64,000 nucleotides of DNA from Acheta domesticus (lineage: Eukaryota; Arthropoda; Insecta; Orthoptera; Gryllidae), in contig JAHLJT010009436.1 in NCBI GenBank assembly GCA_031308135.1, forward strand, positions 219,247,286 to 219,311,285. Direction: 5' to 3'. The notes beneath the pieces are model-generated. The model had not been told where the DNA came from, made no database searches, and worked only from the letters and a program-made list of their open reading frames with translations. Made by a program: the position numbers and the translations under genes. Within the stretch, counting starts at the first letter, position 1. Each line of letters starts with the position of its first letter. This document shows positions 41,220-53,879 of this stretch, in pieces.

Positions 41220-41765
41220 GGGCACCGCCTCCGGCACCTCCTCCATCACCACCCCCGTCTCCGCCTCCGGCACCTCCTCCATCACCACCACCGTCACCGC
41301 CTCCGGCACCTCCTCCGGCACGTCCTCCATCAGCGCTCCCGTCACCGCCTCCGGCACCTCCTCCATCACCGCCCCCGTCACCGCCTCCGGCACCTCCTCC
41401 ATCACCACCCCTGCCACCGCCTCCAGCACCGCCTCCAGCACCTCCTCCATCACCGCCCCCGTCACCGCCTCCGGCACCTCCTCCAACACCACCTCCCTCA
41501 CCGCCTCCGGCACCTCCTCCATCACCACCCCCGTCACCGCCTCCGGCACCGCCTCCATCACCGCCCCCGTCACCGCCTCCGGCACCTCCTCCATCACCAC
41601 CCCCGTCACCGCCTCCGGCACCTCCTCCGGCACGTCCTCCATCACCTCCCCTGTCACCGCCTCCGGCACCTCCTCCATCACCGCCCCCGTCACCGCCTCC
41701 GGCACCTCCTCCATCACCGCCTCCGTCACCGCATCCGTCATCGCCTCCGTCAGCGTCCCCGCCAC
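41220..41765 (+). repeat. 36-bp-period minisatellite of CCT/CCG/CAC triplets
   Basis: A unit built from ACCGCCTCCGGCACCTCCTCC plus a variable ATCACCRCCCCCGTC part recurs about 15 times. The triplet structure leaves frames on both strands open and produces Pro-, Ser/Thr-, His/Arg-, Val/Glu- and Gly-rich artefact translations of 226-296 residues. Confidence 0.9.
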
Positions 41766-41899
41766 TGGCCTTTCCTCGTCCCCGCCACCACCTGCGTCTC
41801 AGCCATTGCCTCTGGTGCACCATCACCGCTGCAGCCACCGCCTCCGCCGTCCTGGGCGCGATGATGCCGATTGACGCTGTCGCCGTTCTTGGGGGGAGG

Positions 41900-42600
41900 A
41901 AAGGGTGGCTTACAGGCTCTCCTCGTTAAACCCGGACTCAGGTTGATTGCGCCGAGGAAGGTTAATGCCAGGAGGGTTAATGCGCGCCAGGCAATGACGC
42001 GTAGAATCAAGAACGGGTTCGTTGCCTTGGATGAATTTTCATCGTGCGGCAGTAGTAACTGAGATATGCGGAGGGGCACCAAAGCATTGGCGATTTAAGT
42101 CAGTAAAAACTAGTCGATTACAATTAGAAGAAACGTATCAAACTAGCAAAGAGAGTGTTAATGCAATCGAGCAAATGCCGAAAGCCTCAATATTGAGGGA
42201 TGGAATCACTGGCGAGTGTCTTGCAGAATATTGCTCCATATTTCAGAAGGTGAAATAAAGAATTTATTTTCTGGTGGAGACAGATTGTTTTCATGCATTG
42301 CAGTCAAGGCCTCATCATGTACGCGCATGTGAATTTCACGCATAAAACGCCATTTCGAAATTTGTTTTTTGCTTTTACGTTTTATTGATATTGGAAACTG
42401 TCGGTTAGTTTCAGAGGAATCTTCAGTTATATGCTAATGGATGCATTTATTATGAGTATATTTCGTGCGTATCTGTTTATAATGAAGTTGAGCTGTATGC
42501 GATGGAAGTTTAATAAATAGAAATTAGTCTTTACAATCTACTCACAAAGAGAAGCAGATTTTTTCTAGGCCTTTTTTCCAACCAACAGACCCAACCCTTT
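41900..42600. other. Flank without recognised genes
   Basis: A small direct repeat GGTTAATGC occurs at about 41960-41980. Nothing else supported. Confidence 0.45.
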
Positions 42601-42603
42601 AGG

Positions 42604-42830
42604 CCCCGATGGGATGCATATTTGACCATGCACTGGACACCAACACAGTTGCGGACTCCTCTGATCTGGGGTCAGCACCACACCGCGGGGCCCTTCGCGA
42701 CAATACATGCACGAGAGTCAAGGGACAAACACTCATGCCCAAGGCGGGACTCGAACCCGCGACTCTTCGGACCAAAGCGTTGAGTCGGTACACGCTCTTA
42801 GGTACCTCGGAGAAGTACACTTTTAGTTAT
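42604..42830 (-). repeat. tRNA-derived SINE-like element
   Basis: On the minus strand GCGGGTTCGAGTCCCGCC is a perfect tRNA T-arm/B-box hairpin, with a tRNA-like region upstream (GCGTGTACCGACTCAACG) and a non-tRNA body downstream. The A box is poor and there is no full cloverleaf, so it is not a working tRNA. Confidence 0.6.
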
Positions 42831-42839
42831 AAATATATA

Positions 42840-43570
42840 AATTATTTTTCAATTAGAATAATTTAAGTAATATTAATTCGGAAAAAATTATTTAAATTCT
42901 TATTTTTAGGTTTAAAAACGTCATTTTAATGGATTTGAGAAATATTCCTTATCTATAATAAATAATTTCCAACATAATTCAAAATTATACGAAAGTCAGC
43001 TTCTATTAAAACAAACCAAATGCAGTTTTGTATGTTATTTGTATTATACTTATACATTTATGTAATTAAAATATATTTCATTGCGTTAAAATTTCCATCT
43101 GAAAAATTCATTCTCTAAAGTCAGTGGTTTAAAAAATCTTGCAGAAATAGTATGAAGCTAGTAGCCTGCAGTGGCAGGATTGCTGCTGAAGAATCCACAA
43201 AAGTTTTCCAAAACGTTACACGCACATTGCACTAGACCAACAAATGAAACAATTAGTATGAATATATCACTGTGTATATATTATTTTAACATATTTTCAG
43301 AATTACTACAATAACGAGTATAGTATGTACTCAGCGTAGCAGTTCTTTACAAACCAAGAAAATTAATAAAGTCGCTGTTGCGTAGCGCAACGTATGGCGA
43401 GCGGGCTCTTCTTTGAATCCATACTGTCGCATGTCATAAGCAGTGTCGCATAGAGTATGAGAATTCAATCGGTACATGCAGAATGATAATAGGGGGAATA
43501 ACGTAAAAAAAATTGCATTTTTTAGTCAAAATCGAAATTATTTAATTATTTTTGGAGTTTTCTCAAGTTC
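42840..43570. other. AT-rich sequence without recognised features
   Basis: Nothing supported. Confidence 0.5.
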
Positions 43571-43579
43571 CTGGATATA

Positions 43580-44870
43580 CAGGGTGAGTCACGTAACTTT
43601 AGCACCTTCTGTAACTTTTGAACAGTTGAAGTTATTGCAATGCAGTTTTCACGGAAGTGCATGAGGGAAAGGGTCTAATTGATAGTGCATGAATTTATAT
43701 TTTATCACTTGCATTTTACGAGATTTCTGAGGTAACTTTGTTTTTTTAAATAGAACTATACATATTTTTTCAGTCCACCATGACGAGCGTAAAAAGACAA
43801 ATCCAATGATATACATATTGTCATATGTTAGATAAGCATTTTTTGAGTAATTTTGATTTTTGCGAGTGGGGTTTAACGGACATTTTGAATAGTCCACCAC
43901 ACAAGATTACGCAGCGCTCCACCAGCAACGCGCGCCCGGGCAAGGGAAGGGAGATTTGAAGATACGAAACATATTCCAAATATTCACAAAACCATTACAG
44001 TTATTTTTCCTGAACTGTGCTTTCCATCCTTCCGCATTTTCAGATTTTTGTCTTTCTTTGATTGAAGGATGGAAAATAAGGATTTGACATTGTATTGTAA
44101 TAAAATTGTTTATAACTTCAACGTCATTTAATGGGGTTTCATAAGATACGTATTAATGGGATCTTGAAACAAAGCACAATAAGAATAAATAATTAAGACT
44201 GTAGAAATATATTGCATATTTTGAGCAAACAATTTCAATGTTAATAAGCATATAACAATAACTTAGGGATAGAAACCATCTATTTCAATACACAGTACTT
44301 ATGACAAATCCATACTTTCAATTCCTAGGAAACACAAAATACTTGAAAATGGGGCAGGATGGAACGCAGAGTTCAGGAAAAAATGTAACAGTGTTAGGAA
44401 TATTTGGAATATGTTTCGTATCATCAAGTACTATAATCCCTTCCCTTCCCCGAGCCCGCGTTTGCTGGGGGAGCGCTGCGTGACCTCGTGGGGCTGACAG
44501 TTACAATGAAAATATCCGTTAAACACTAGTCGCACAAAAATCAAAATTATTCAAAAAAATGCTTATCTAACATATGACAATATTTATATCTTTGGATTCG
44601 TCTTTTTACGCTTGTCATGATAGACCGACAAAATATGTATAATCCCATTTGAAAAAACAAAGCTACCTCAAATATCTCGTAAAATATAAGTGATAGAACA
44701 GAAATCAATACACATTTCAAGTAGCCCCATTCCCTCATTCACTTCTGTGAAAACTGCATTGCAATATCTTCAACCGTTCAAAAGTTACAGGCTCCTGTAA
44801 CTTTTGAACGGTTGAAGATATTGCAATGCAGTTTTCACCTCCAGGTGCTAAAGTTACGTGACTCGCCCTG
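43580..44870. mobile_element. Foldback / non-autonomous DNA transposon, 1.29 kb
   Basis: Left end CAGGGTGAGTCACGTAAC and right end GTTACGTGACTCGCCCTG are inverted, and homology continues inward for several hundred bases (roughly 43580-43960 and 44430-44870). TATA flanks both ends (43576-43579 and 44871-44874), which is a TATA or TA duplication. The arms share ATCAAAATTA, GCTTATCTAACATATGACA and a GGGAGCGCTGCG-like inner part. There is no transposase. The superfamily is uncertain; a TA-duplicating one (Tc1/mariner-type) would fit. Confidence 0.78.
44770..44818. repeat. Perfect short palindrome at the foldback element's right arm
   Basis: CAACCGTTCAAAAGTTACAG is followed directly by its reverse complement after a few bases (GCTC). 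It probably arose by local duplication of the arm sequence, which also occurs once at the left end with one change. Confidence 0.7.
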
Positions 44871-44874
44871 TATA

Positions 44875-45600
44875 ATAAAATGATAGACATCTCTCACGTG
44901 GCCGAAGGCTGCAGAGATTTCTTTCGATTTCTACACGCAAAGAAATTAGTAATATAGATGTTTTTGTATTTTTTCCGAGTTCTTCGATATCTAAGGAAAC
45001 CACAGAAAACTTTCGCTTATCCCGAGGCTACATTGTTTTCATTCAATTTTTGCGCCCATTAAAAATGAGTAATGTCGACATACTTTTATTTTGTACTCTA
45101 AAGATACGTAAAAGTCAGTATTAATTCCGAAAAAAGAAAGAAAAGAAAATATCCACTTCCTCAAAAGCATCGATATTCCTCGTGTATGAAGAAGTTAGAG
45201 ACGATCCCTAACAAGATATCATTCATTCTTATCTCATAGCAATTTATTGTAGTAAATAACATTGTGGTAAAATTTATTAATGCAACTTTTGTATTAGTAC
45301 CTAGTTACAAGGGGTTAGGTTTTTATATTTTTATGTAACTGGCAGTATTTTGCTAATAAATATGCTCCGGCATATTAAGTTACATTATTGTCTCAATAGA
45401 AGCGGATATTCCGGAGAAAATACGGAACCAGCATTTAAATTTAAATCATGAATTACAAGAAATGATGAATAACTGGATTAAAATTCATTATGGCTTTATC
45501 AACAATATGAAATTAAAAAGTCGGGTAATGCTGCATTTTTGAGAGTTCCAAGATTCGTAGTCAAATGAATAGCGCGGTGCTTTTCCACATGCAGAATCTG
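44875..45600. other. AT-rich sequence without recognised features
   Basis: Nothing supported. Confidence 0.5.
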
Positions 45601-45616
45601 ACGGGTACTCGGCGCG

Positions 45617-45643
45617 TAAGACCCTCCTCCGGGGGGTCTTACG
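45617..45643. repeat. GC-rich short hairpin
   Basis: GTAAGACCC and GGGTCTTAC are inverted around a TCCTCCGGGG loop. No further context to assign a role. Confidence 0.5.
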
Positions 45644-45649
45644 TCGGGT

Positions 45650-46070
45650 AAGTAATCAGTTGAAAGCAGCAGCACTACGCAAATTAAAAACCTCGCAGAG
45701 GCCTCTTTCGCCCTTATTAAAATTCATGGCCGCGAGCATGCAGGAAAAGCTCCCGGTTCGCAGCCCTCTTTTCTTGCTCGTTACGCTCCTCTCTAAAACA
45801 AACTTTGGGGAGCATTGTTCGAATTTCTTTCACCGAGCGCGGTCCCTGTGTTTCCTGCCCTAACAACTCCATCATTAGCGACCTCTGGCGGATGTGCAGC
45901 AGCGGCGTCACAGTTCCGCGGCAACACAACGGGGCTTGGGGCCTCTGGAGGTGTGACGACGAAGGCGAGCGGCCAAGTCTTCCCTGCAGGTGGTGAAGAA
46001 GGATAAACGAGTGGAAGTGAATATGGTGTTCGGAGGCAGTTCTGAGTGGAAGCAGTGAAGGCAGTTTGTC
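45650..46070. other. GC-balanced segment open in several frames
   Basis: Open frames of 60-118 residues on both strands, no recognisable domain. It may be a host exon or promoter region; not called. Confidence 0.3.
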
Positions 46071-46269
46071 CATATAACCGTAAGGGCGAGGGACGAAGTC
46101 CGTCAGAAGAGACGACGAGGAGAAGCTAAAGAAAGGAATACGAGTTTATAATGAACAATGTAGGATGGAAGTGTGATGGGAAGCGGGACGGGAAACGGAA
46201 GCAGAATGGAAATGGAATTGGGATGGGAAGTAAATTGTAGAATGGAGGAAAGGTAGAATGGAGAACCGA

Positions 46270-46680
46270 ATGGGATGTGGGGTCGGACGCGGGGTTGGAA
46301 GCGGTGTCGGATGCGGTGTAGGATGCGATGTCAAAAGCGGGGTCGGAAGCGTTGTCGGAAGCGGTGTCGGAAGCGGTGTCGGAAGCGGTGTCGGAAGCGG
46401 TGTCGGAAGCGGTGTCGGAAGCGGTTTCGAAAGCGGTTTCGAAAGCGGTGTCGGAAGCGGTTTCGAAAGCGGTGTCGGAAGCGGTGTCGGATGCGGTGTC
46501 GGAAGCGGGGTCGGAAGCGGTGTCGGAAGCGGTGTCAGAAGCGTGGTCGGAAGCGGTGTCGGAAGCGGTGTCAGAAGCGGTGTCGGAAGTGGTGTCGGAA
46601 GCGGTGTCGGAAGCGGGGTGGGAAGCGGGGTGGGAAGCGGGGTGGGAAGCGGGGTCGGAAGCGGAGTCAGAAGCGGGGTT
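46270..46680 (+). repeat. 12-bp minisatellite (unit GGTGTCGGAAGC)
   Basis: About 34 copies of the 12-base unit with variants (GGTTTCGAAAGC, GGGGTCGGAAGC, GGGGTGGGAAGC). As 12 is a multiple of three, each frame gives its own short peptide repeat (GVGS, AVSE, and so on). The resulting frames of 118-220 residues are artefacts. Confidence 0.93.
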
Positions 46681-46689
46681 ATGAATAAT

Positions 46690-47590
46690 GATTCGGATAA
46701 AATGTAGAACAATCGGGGAGTGGTCTGGAAAAGCTAAGGTAGAAGAGACGGAAGTTTGGAAGAAGGCGCAACAAAGAAAGAGGTGCAAGAAAGGACGAGC
46801 TTCTTAAAAGTGTGCAAGGTGTTAGGAGACGAGCGGCGCTGAGAAGGGGGAGGCAGTTGGACCTGCATTGGCTCGCTCTGCAACTTAGTGAGGTCGCGAC
46901 CTCCCTTAGAGGAGAGTCTGTGCTGTTCCGTGACAAAGCAGGCGAAGTCGGCGAGGTGGCGCGAGAGCTCACAAAAGCGCTTTGAGAGAAAGTCTCGGGA
47001 AGGGCGGAAAGGAGGGAGAAGCGGGGAACGATAAGACTTGAATAGCAGGTGTACAGAATATAAGATGTTGAGGTTCAGAGGGGAAAAAAACATGCCGAGG
47101 TAATGATAAACAGGAAAAGGAGCATGACACCTAAAACTGAAGGAAGAAACATTATTTTATGTAAGAGATAGGAAGTATGGCATACGTCAGCAATGGTGAA
47201 ATTATGAATTATTTCATTTGCTGCTTGATATAAAGAATAAAGAAAGTGGAGACAATGTTTCTAAAACTAAAGAAGTTTCCATTGAATAACTAAATATAAA
47301 CTTCCTTCGAAGTCTTTTTCTACTTAACTATCTGTTACTTCCATGTTCACTCAATTCAATCGTTTCCAACAGAACACTTTTTAGACATATGCTTTTATTG
47401 GTTCATAACAGCGTTTCTCAAAATGCTGACTTTTCGAGTAGGAGTCTTATTAATCTTATTGTAGCACTGAAGAAGGCCACAAAGCGTCGGGAAAAGCTTT
47501 AAGGAGAAATAAATGATTACAATGCAATTACGCCAGATATTTCAATTTTCGATGTTCACTTTTACATTCACAGTGTTTCAAATCAACTTT
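46690..47590. other. Flank without recognised genes
   Basis: GA-rich to about 47090, then AT-rich. Nothing supported. Confidence 0.45.
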
Positions 47591-47599
47591 ATTCAAGAG

Positions 47600-47860
47600 G
47601 TTTCTATTTAGATATTTCTTCTCCCTGGCGTGTCACTGCCGCTCTCGGCGCCGGGGTGCGCTTTCTCGTCGCTGTTATCGCTTGTCGGCCCATCGCCGCT
47701 CCCAGAGGCGCGCTATTACTCGGGCCTCTTCGCCGGCCACTCGGGGCAACTCCTTCCCTCGCGCTCCCCAGAGGCGGCATCTCGGCCGGGCTGCTCGCCA
47801 CTCGCGCCGCGCGCTGGCCCAGTCGCCACTGCAGGCGAGCAGAAGTAAGATGAGAAGACA
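47600..47860. other. CpG-rich island
   Basis: CG-dense, open on both strands in most frames, without recognisable protein similarity. Possible promoter or first exon. Confidence 0.35.
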
Positions 47861-47869
47861 AGGACGAAC

Positions 47870-48269
47870 AATGAAGGGTGGTTGGTTGGTTGCTTGATTA
47901 CTTAGTGACTTGGCCACGTTAGGAGCTGTGGTCATGAGGTCCGTAAGTGTAGTGCCTTGAAATTGTTCAGTCTGCAGAAAGTTGCCTATTATATGTTTAG
48001 TTGACTATCCGCCAACTGCTTAAGTCACTTGTGAGAAATAAACGTTTTTCAAACAATAGCTTATTTATTATGTAATTTTCCTCGTCATGCATTACATACA
48101 GTGTCTCATATTTACTGAGACATTACACTGTTCATGGAAATGTTAATATACAATAACCAATCCATTACTTAGGGATCTGAGAACATTTTCGATCTAGTCT
48201 ACACAATCTCTCAAAGTATTCTGTTGGTTGTTAGGGTCTTCTACCAAATGCGCCACGTGGGTAGGTAGG
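47870..48269. other. AT-rich sequence without recognised features
   Basis: Nothing supported. Confidence 0.5.
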
Positions 48270-48490
48270 AAACAGAAGACTACGTTACAGTATGTTATAT
48301 CTCGGGAGGGGGTGGTGTTCCTCCCCGCTGGAACCAGTAGCGCTGGAACCAGTACCTTTAAACGTTGACCAGTGGCAGGTATCCCTCTCCAGGTATTTCC
48401 TCCAGCGGGAACCGGCCCAGTCGTGACGCTCTAAGCTCCCAACTGTTCTCCTGATGTGTGCGGTGGTGTAGTGCACGACTCTTCAACAAG
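48270..48490 (+). repeat. Dispersed repeat, family B, copy 2
   Basis: Shares GCTCTAAGCTCCCAACTG and GTGTAGTGCACGA with the copy at 53440-53700 (GCTCTAAGCTTCCAACTGG, GTGTAGTGCATG). Minus-strand frames of both begin with similar peptides (MHYT...VGSLE), showing common origin. It has a local duplication of GCTGGAACCAGTA. Confidence 0.6.
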
Positions 48491-48499
48491 CAGCGGGGA

Positions 48500-51400
48500 A
48501 AATGTGTGTACGAAAGCGTTTTTGTAGGAAACAGTGCAGTGGTTGGAGATAGCAGTGTTGTAAAGGAAAGAAAATACGTTAACAAGGCCACAATGAGTTC
48601 TAGAAAATATTTCGAGCATTTCACTGAAAATTGTATGTATGACGTGGTGTAATAGAAAGAAAAGGCAACCAGAAACTAAATATGTTTTGATAATACTTAG
48701 AGTATTTTCAGTTTATGAACTCATTAAAATTTAATGGATTTAAACGTGATTTGTAATATATGTTATATGAAGTACGAAATGTTCTGTAATTATTTTTAAA
48801 TGTTAATGTCACGTGTAAATATCATCAGGAATTATTAAAAAAAATGCGTAGAAATTGGCAGAAATTACCGATTATCATCCGCCTCTAAAATTGTTATTCG
48901 ATTTTATATTAGTATATTTAAAGTAGATTTTAAGGGTACGCTGTAGTTTTAGTTTCTTTCGATTTTTGCATGCTCTTTTGTATTCTACCATCTGCCTATT
49001 CATTAAATATTATCATTTGCTGGACTAGGTATCACTACTGGCTATGATTGATGGATCCCTTGTAATCTCTCGACCAATCGGCGGGATACTTTTATATGAC
49101 AATCCCATTTTTTAGAGAAATAGTTTAATGATCAGAATAACATTTTCAATGCCATCAGTAACTTTTAATAAAAAATAAAACTTTTTTAGACGTCATTATC
49201 GAAACTTAAAATCTGACACGATTTCAATTTTCATTAATTTGCTCTGAGTATATTACAAATCTAAGAATCTATTTCAGAATCAAAATATTCATTTTAAATA
49301 TTTTTAGCTTATTATTAAATACAGTGATGTTTTTGTTTGATTCTTAATCATCGTAGCCTCAAGTTAATGTAGGTATAAACATAATAATTTCAATGAAGTT
49401 TTCTTGGTAGCGTTTTATTTGAATCTAATATTTATATATTTTCATCACTTGAAACTTCATTCGTCGCTTGGAAAATTATCACTCTCTATGAAAACAAATG
49501 AATAATATTTTTTAGGCAACATAGCGCCATAGTTGCAATTTGTTCGGGATCACACGTGAGATTTTGACTTTAATAACACCTTTAAAATTTACCCAGCAGG
49601 AACTTCTATTCACCTGAGAACACGCCTCCCAGTGCAAAGCTACGACCGACGCTCTGGGTTCGACTAAGAAGAGAGATTTGGAGGGCGCCACTCTCAAAAG
49701 CCGCATTCAGATATCAAAGGATCCAGCAAGTGCTGGAGATGCGAGGGAAAGCGGCTGAAGTTCGCACAAGAACAGCGGGCGAAATGAGCTAGAAGTTCCA
49801 ATAGGGGCCATCTATTTAAGCTTTTCAGACCTCCAACTGCTTCAAGATTAAATTGTGTTCAATACCGGAGGAGAAAAATCGCTACGCAAAATGTATTGAT
49901 ATTAGAAAATGAATCTCAGATTTTCTTACGAAGTTACTGATATTTCAGCTTTAGTGATGAGAATAACTTTCCGTGTTTTTTACAAAATTTTGGTATGTCA
50001 AAGAAAATTAAATGAATAAGAAACATAACAGAACGTGAATACAATATTTATTTTAAAAGCTCGAAATTGCAATTAAATACAAACCAATGGTAAGCATATT
50101 ACTCATAAACCTCTAAATAGTCCCTCTTTCTTTTCACGTTTCGATCGTTATGTTGGGTAATGCAAACTACGATGTACATTTTAAAAAAGGGCCCCGTGAA
50201 ATCCATTCAAATGTTTAAAAGAAGATCGACATGAAGTAAGCGCAAAAGAAAAATGGTTCACCATTATCAGACGAGTGTAATAGCCAATTATTTGGAGAGT
50301 TTCGCAGTTAAATGGACATTAGAGCGGAATGCTAGTCATTTTTTACTCGAATCCAGAAATAAAAGACAATGCCGCTCCCGAGGCGGGGCATTGGGAAGGG
50401 GGGGAGGAAAGCGATTGGTCGCATCCAGACTCACGTGACTGCCCTTCAGATTTATGTCCACGTGGGAATACGACAACATCTGCTCAATTTCACATGTTGC
50501 GGGGCAACAGAAAAAAATGTCCACGTGAGGTAAATGTAAAATGTTGACTTAGCTTTGCACAACATGCCTTTGTAAAACCTAGATCATTCACGGAGTCATT
50601 TTCTACCATAAATAATAATCAGAAACACTTTTTCAATCGTATTTTGCAACATTTTTCGGGTTTATTGACTTCTAATTTGTTATAAATAAACTACTGCAAT
50701 CCATTTCATAGCGTTTTATTTACACAGAGCATTTCGGACTCTGACAATGATTAATCATTGGAAGTCATGCTTCGAAACAATGAATATTTCTTGAAAGAGG
50801 AAGTTATTTGCAAGAAAACTATTCAGATATAGCTACTACAAAAGTGAGAAAGAAAAAATCATGAAAAATTATTATATCTCTTAATAATAGAGCAGATCTC
50901 TCATGAATGAAATGTGATTTTACGAAGGCACGCCTTGAGAAACATATTGTGTCTGGAAAGAAAATATTCCCCTATCATCGCTATTGTGAACTCTCACCTT
51001 CCTCTTTGTTGCAGAGTTTACATATTTAATGAGAAATTAATGAATATCACTCATTTAAGTTTTATTGAGAAAATAACGCACCACCGTTCAATAGAAATGT
51101 TTCTGAACATTCAAAAATGTTTTATTTTACTGCTTGCATCAAACACAGATTGTATTCTAGAGCGACAAATTAACTCTCTCTTTAGAAATAATAGATTTTG
51201 CGGCACAACCTGCACCTATGCCAATACAGGCAACTTCAAATGGAATAAAACTGTTTTAATTGCAAACCATTTTTTTGTGAAGGCAAGTACTAGCAGTCGT
51301 TATACTAGTAATTACTCAGATACTTAAAATGGTCTTGATGACAGGCATTGAGACCATTTTATTATCATTCACTCTCATAATCACCTTACCGTCATCCATT

Positions 51401-51780
51401 CACAGCGATCACCCGCTCGACAAAGGAAAGGGCATAAAAGCGAAAGCCTCGTCTCTTGCCTACTCTCGGAATATATGTCACCAATCTCATAACAATTTTC
51501 CAACTTACATATTCTTAGGAGAATTCTAGTCTTTGTAAAAATAAATATTTGAAGTACAAAATACAAAGTATTAAAGAGCATAAGCTCCAGCTAAAAGTAA
51601 GCATTTTACATTTACTTATTATGGAAATATGTTTCTTGAAGAGCTTACAGAAATACTCTTTGTAATGTGCACGCAATATCAGATAAATATCATATAATAA
51701 AGTAGTTCCTTTAAGGAAGAGATATTGTATCTTAAAATGCAAAATCAGGACGAAATTTATCTCGTAACTTTTTTTTATTT
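48500..51780. other. AT-rich sequence without recognised genes
   Basis: Long AT-rich flank. A GC-richer patch at 50365-50420 (GCTCCCGAGGCGGGGC, GGAAGGGGGGGAGG) is small. The 137-residue frame at 50914-51327 has ordinary composition but no recognisable motif and no convincing splice context; I do not call it. Confidence 0.5.
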
Positions 51781-52019
51781 TCTACATTGCCACCGCACTG
51801 CCGATTCCCCTAGGCGCCCTCTCCCTTTAGCTGCGTCAGTAATGAAAGGAGTTGGTCCGCGGGCAATGGGAAACGAGAGACCGGCTAGGATCCCGCGAAG
51901 AAGAGAGCAGGCACCTCGACGCAGAGGTTGGCGAGGCGGCCGCAGGGCCGGGAAATGCACTCTGGAACAGTCCATCAGAGCTCCATCAGGGGCTGAGTAA
52001 ATATTGGGAGACCGTCGCC

Positions 52020-52655
52020 TCGGCGAAGGCGGCGGCGGCGGGTGCGGAGGCGGAGGCGGAGGCGTTGGTGGCGGCGGAGGCGGCGGAGGCGGCGGAGGCG
52101 GCGGAGGCGGCGGAGGCGGCGGAGGCGGCGGAGGCGGCGGAGGCGGCGGAGGCGGCGGAGGCGGCGGAGGCGGCGGAGGCGGCGGAGGCGGCGGAGGCGG
52201 CGGAGGCGGCGGAGGAGGCGGCGGAGGCGGAGGAGGCGGCGGAGGCGGCGGAGGCGGGGGAGGCGGCGGAGGCGGCGGAGGCGGCGGAGGCGGCGGAGGA
52301 GGCGGCGGAGGCGGAGGAGGCGGCGGAGGCGGCGGAGGCGGCGGAGGCGGCGGAGGCGGCGGAGGCGGCGGAGGCGGCGGAGGCGGCGGAGGCGGCGGAG
52401 GCGGCGGAGGCGGCGGAGGCGGCGGAGGCGGCGGAGGCGGCGGAGGCGGCGGAGGCGGCGGAGGCGGCGGAGGCGGCGGAGGCGGCGGAGGCGGCGGAGG
52501 CGGCGGAGGCGGCGGAGGCGGCGGAGGCGGCGGAGGCGGCGGAGGCGGCGGAGGCGGCGGAGGCGGCGGAGGCGGCGGAGGCGGCGGAGGCGGCGGAGGC
52601 CGAGGAGGCGGCGGAGCCGGTGGAGGCGGCGGAGGCGGCGGCGGAGCCCGAAGTA
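52020..52655 (+). repeat. 9-bp minisatellite (unit GGCGGAGGC)
   Basis: About 65 nearly perfect copies of GGCGGAGGC, with a few six-base deletions and a duplicated block near 52210 and 52295. The three plus frames read poly-Gly, poly-Arg and an Ala/Ala/Glu repeat; the minus frames read Arg-Leu and Ser/Ala repeats. A frame of 320 residues runs through it (51852-52814), with ordinary sequence at both ends, but nothing independent shows that it is a gene. Confidence 0.92.
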
Positions 52656-52809
52656 ACGCCGCCGTCCTTCAAAGGCGTTAGCCGCAGACAGCAATATGAG
52701 CGAATGTCGCGCACCCAACCTCCAGTTGGGTCCTCCGCGCCGGCCTCAAAGGGATATTCCAAGTACAAGCAACTGCAGAGAACATACATTCGAAATGTCA
52801 ACTCCGCTT

Positions 52810-53150
52810 TGTGAACTCAATGCGAAAGTATTATTCTGTTCGCAGAGCCCTGCACGTTTGGGCTGTCACCCGACAATCACAAAATATTTATTTGAATGGA
52901 TGGCAATGAACGGAATTCCTTAAATATTGTCAACTCAGTATTTAAGTTGTAATTTGGTAACGTAAGTAAAATAGTTGCAAGTAGGGCTCAGGCTCTGCGA
53001 CGTTCCTGCCTTGCGGCCATGTGTTAAGGGAGTACGTGTGGTTAGCACGTAGACATCCCCTCGCCGTATTCCGGTCTTCTCAACCTGACACGTGAATTTT
53101 CCGACGTCACACAGCAACATATACTACAATATTGCAAGGAAAACTAACAC
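52810..53150. other. Flank without recognised features
   Basis: Nothing supported. Confidence 0.45.
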
Positions 53151-53154
53151 TATA

Positions 53155-53235
53155 GTTTTGCCTCGATCAGGAATCGAACCCGGGGCCGCGTAGTGGAAAG
53201 CTTGCACGGTGACCAAGAGCGAGGCTAATATCAAG
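53155..53235 (-). repeat. tRNA-derived SINE-like fragment
   Basis: On the minus strand GGGTTCGATTCCTGATCG gives a B-box with T-arm-like pairing, preceded by a tRNA-like body (CTCTTGGTCACCGTGCAAGC). It is a tRNA-related retroelement head or decayed tRNA; no second copy was found in the window. Confidence 0.5.
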
Positions 53236-53439
53236 GATTAGATTCTAAAAATTATTAGAATAAAGGCGCAATATCAAGGATGAGGGTTTGCGGATTACCA
53301 TAATTTTTGTATTTTCAGCCGAAATCGAAATTGTTTCTTGGCTTCTGTAGTTTTCCGTCCTCTTAAATATCTAAGTCTATCCTAATTTTAATAAGTACGT
53401 CACTACTAACGACACAGCTGACGGCATGGAACGACTGAT

Positions 53440-53700
53440 GGATTATTTCGTGTTCCCTGGAGCGTCAACTGCCATTGTCGTTAATCCCGTAAGTGTACAC
53501 CATGTTTTTAGCACAGGAGGTGACTGGATTGCGAAATCCAATGCCGACCTACACGTCGGCTTGCGGGGTTTCCCCTCAACAAGGTAAGCCCACCAGCGGG
53601 GCACCGCCCTAGCACCGACAAGCTCTAAGCTTCCAACTGGTCTCCAAACGTTTGCGAAAGTGTAGTGCATGTAATTGTAGGTGTATGTCAGTAAGGGTTG
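53440..53700 (+). repeat. Dispersed repeat, family B, copy 3
   Basis: Best preserved of the three family B copies; see entries at 33200 and 48270 for shared words. Confidence 0.6.
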
Positions 53701-53879
53701 CCGACAGAACAAAAAAGAGGAAGAAAAGATCGCACGTGATCCATGGACCGTTTATTACGGTACTGCCCCCATTCGTTTGATATTGATCGGAGAAAGCGCG
53801 AAAAAATACGGATCAGAGCAGTCGGCCGCTACAATTATCAGCGACTGATTTCGACGTAGCTATAACTAGTGTCTAAAAT

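Noticed and set aside
41039..41929. Pro-rich 296-residue frame and five others
   Set aside because: Produced by a 36-bp-period triplet repeat; all frames on both strands are open.
46126..46788. 220-residue frame rich in Ser/Asp/Ala repeats
   Set aside because: 12-bp minisatellite translation.
50914..51327. 137-residue frame in the right flank
   Set aside because: No recognisable motif, AT-rich context, no splice or promoter context; chance frame is likely.
51852..52814. 320-residue Ala/Glu repeat frame
   Set aside because: 9-bp minisatellite; a real low-complexity host exon is possible but nothing independent supports it.
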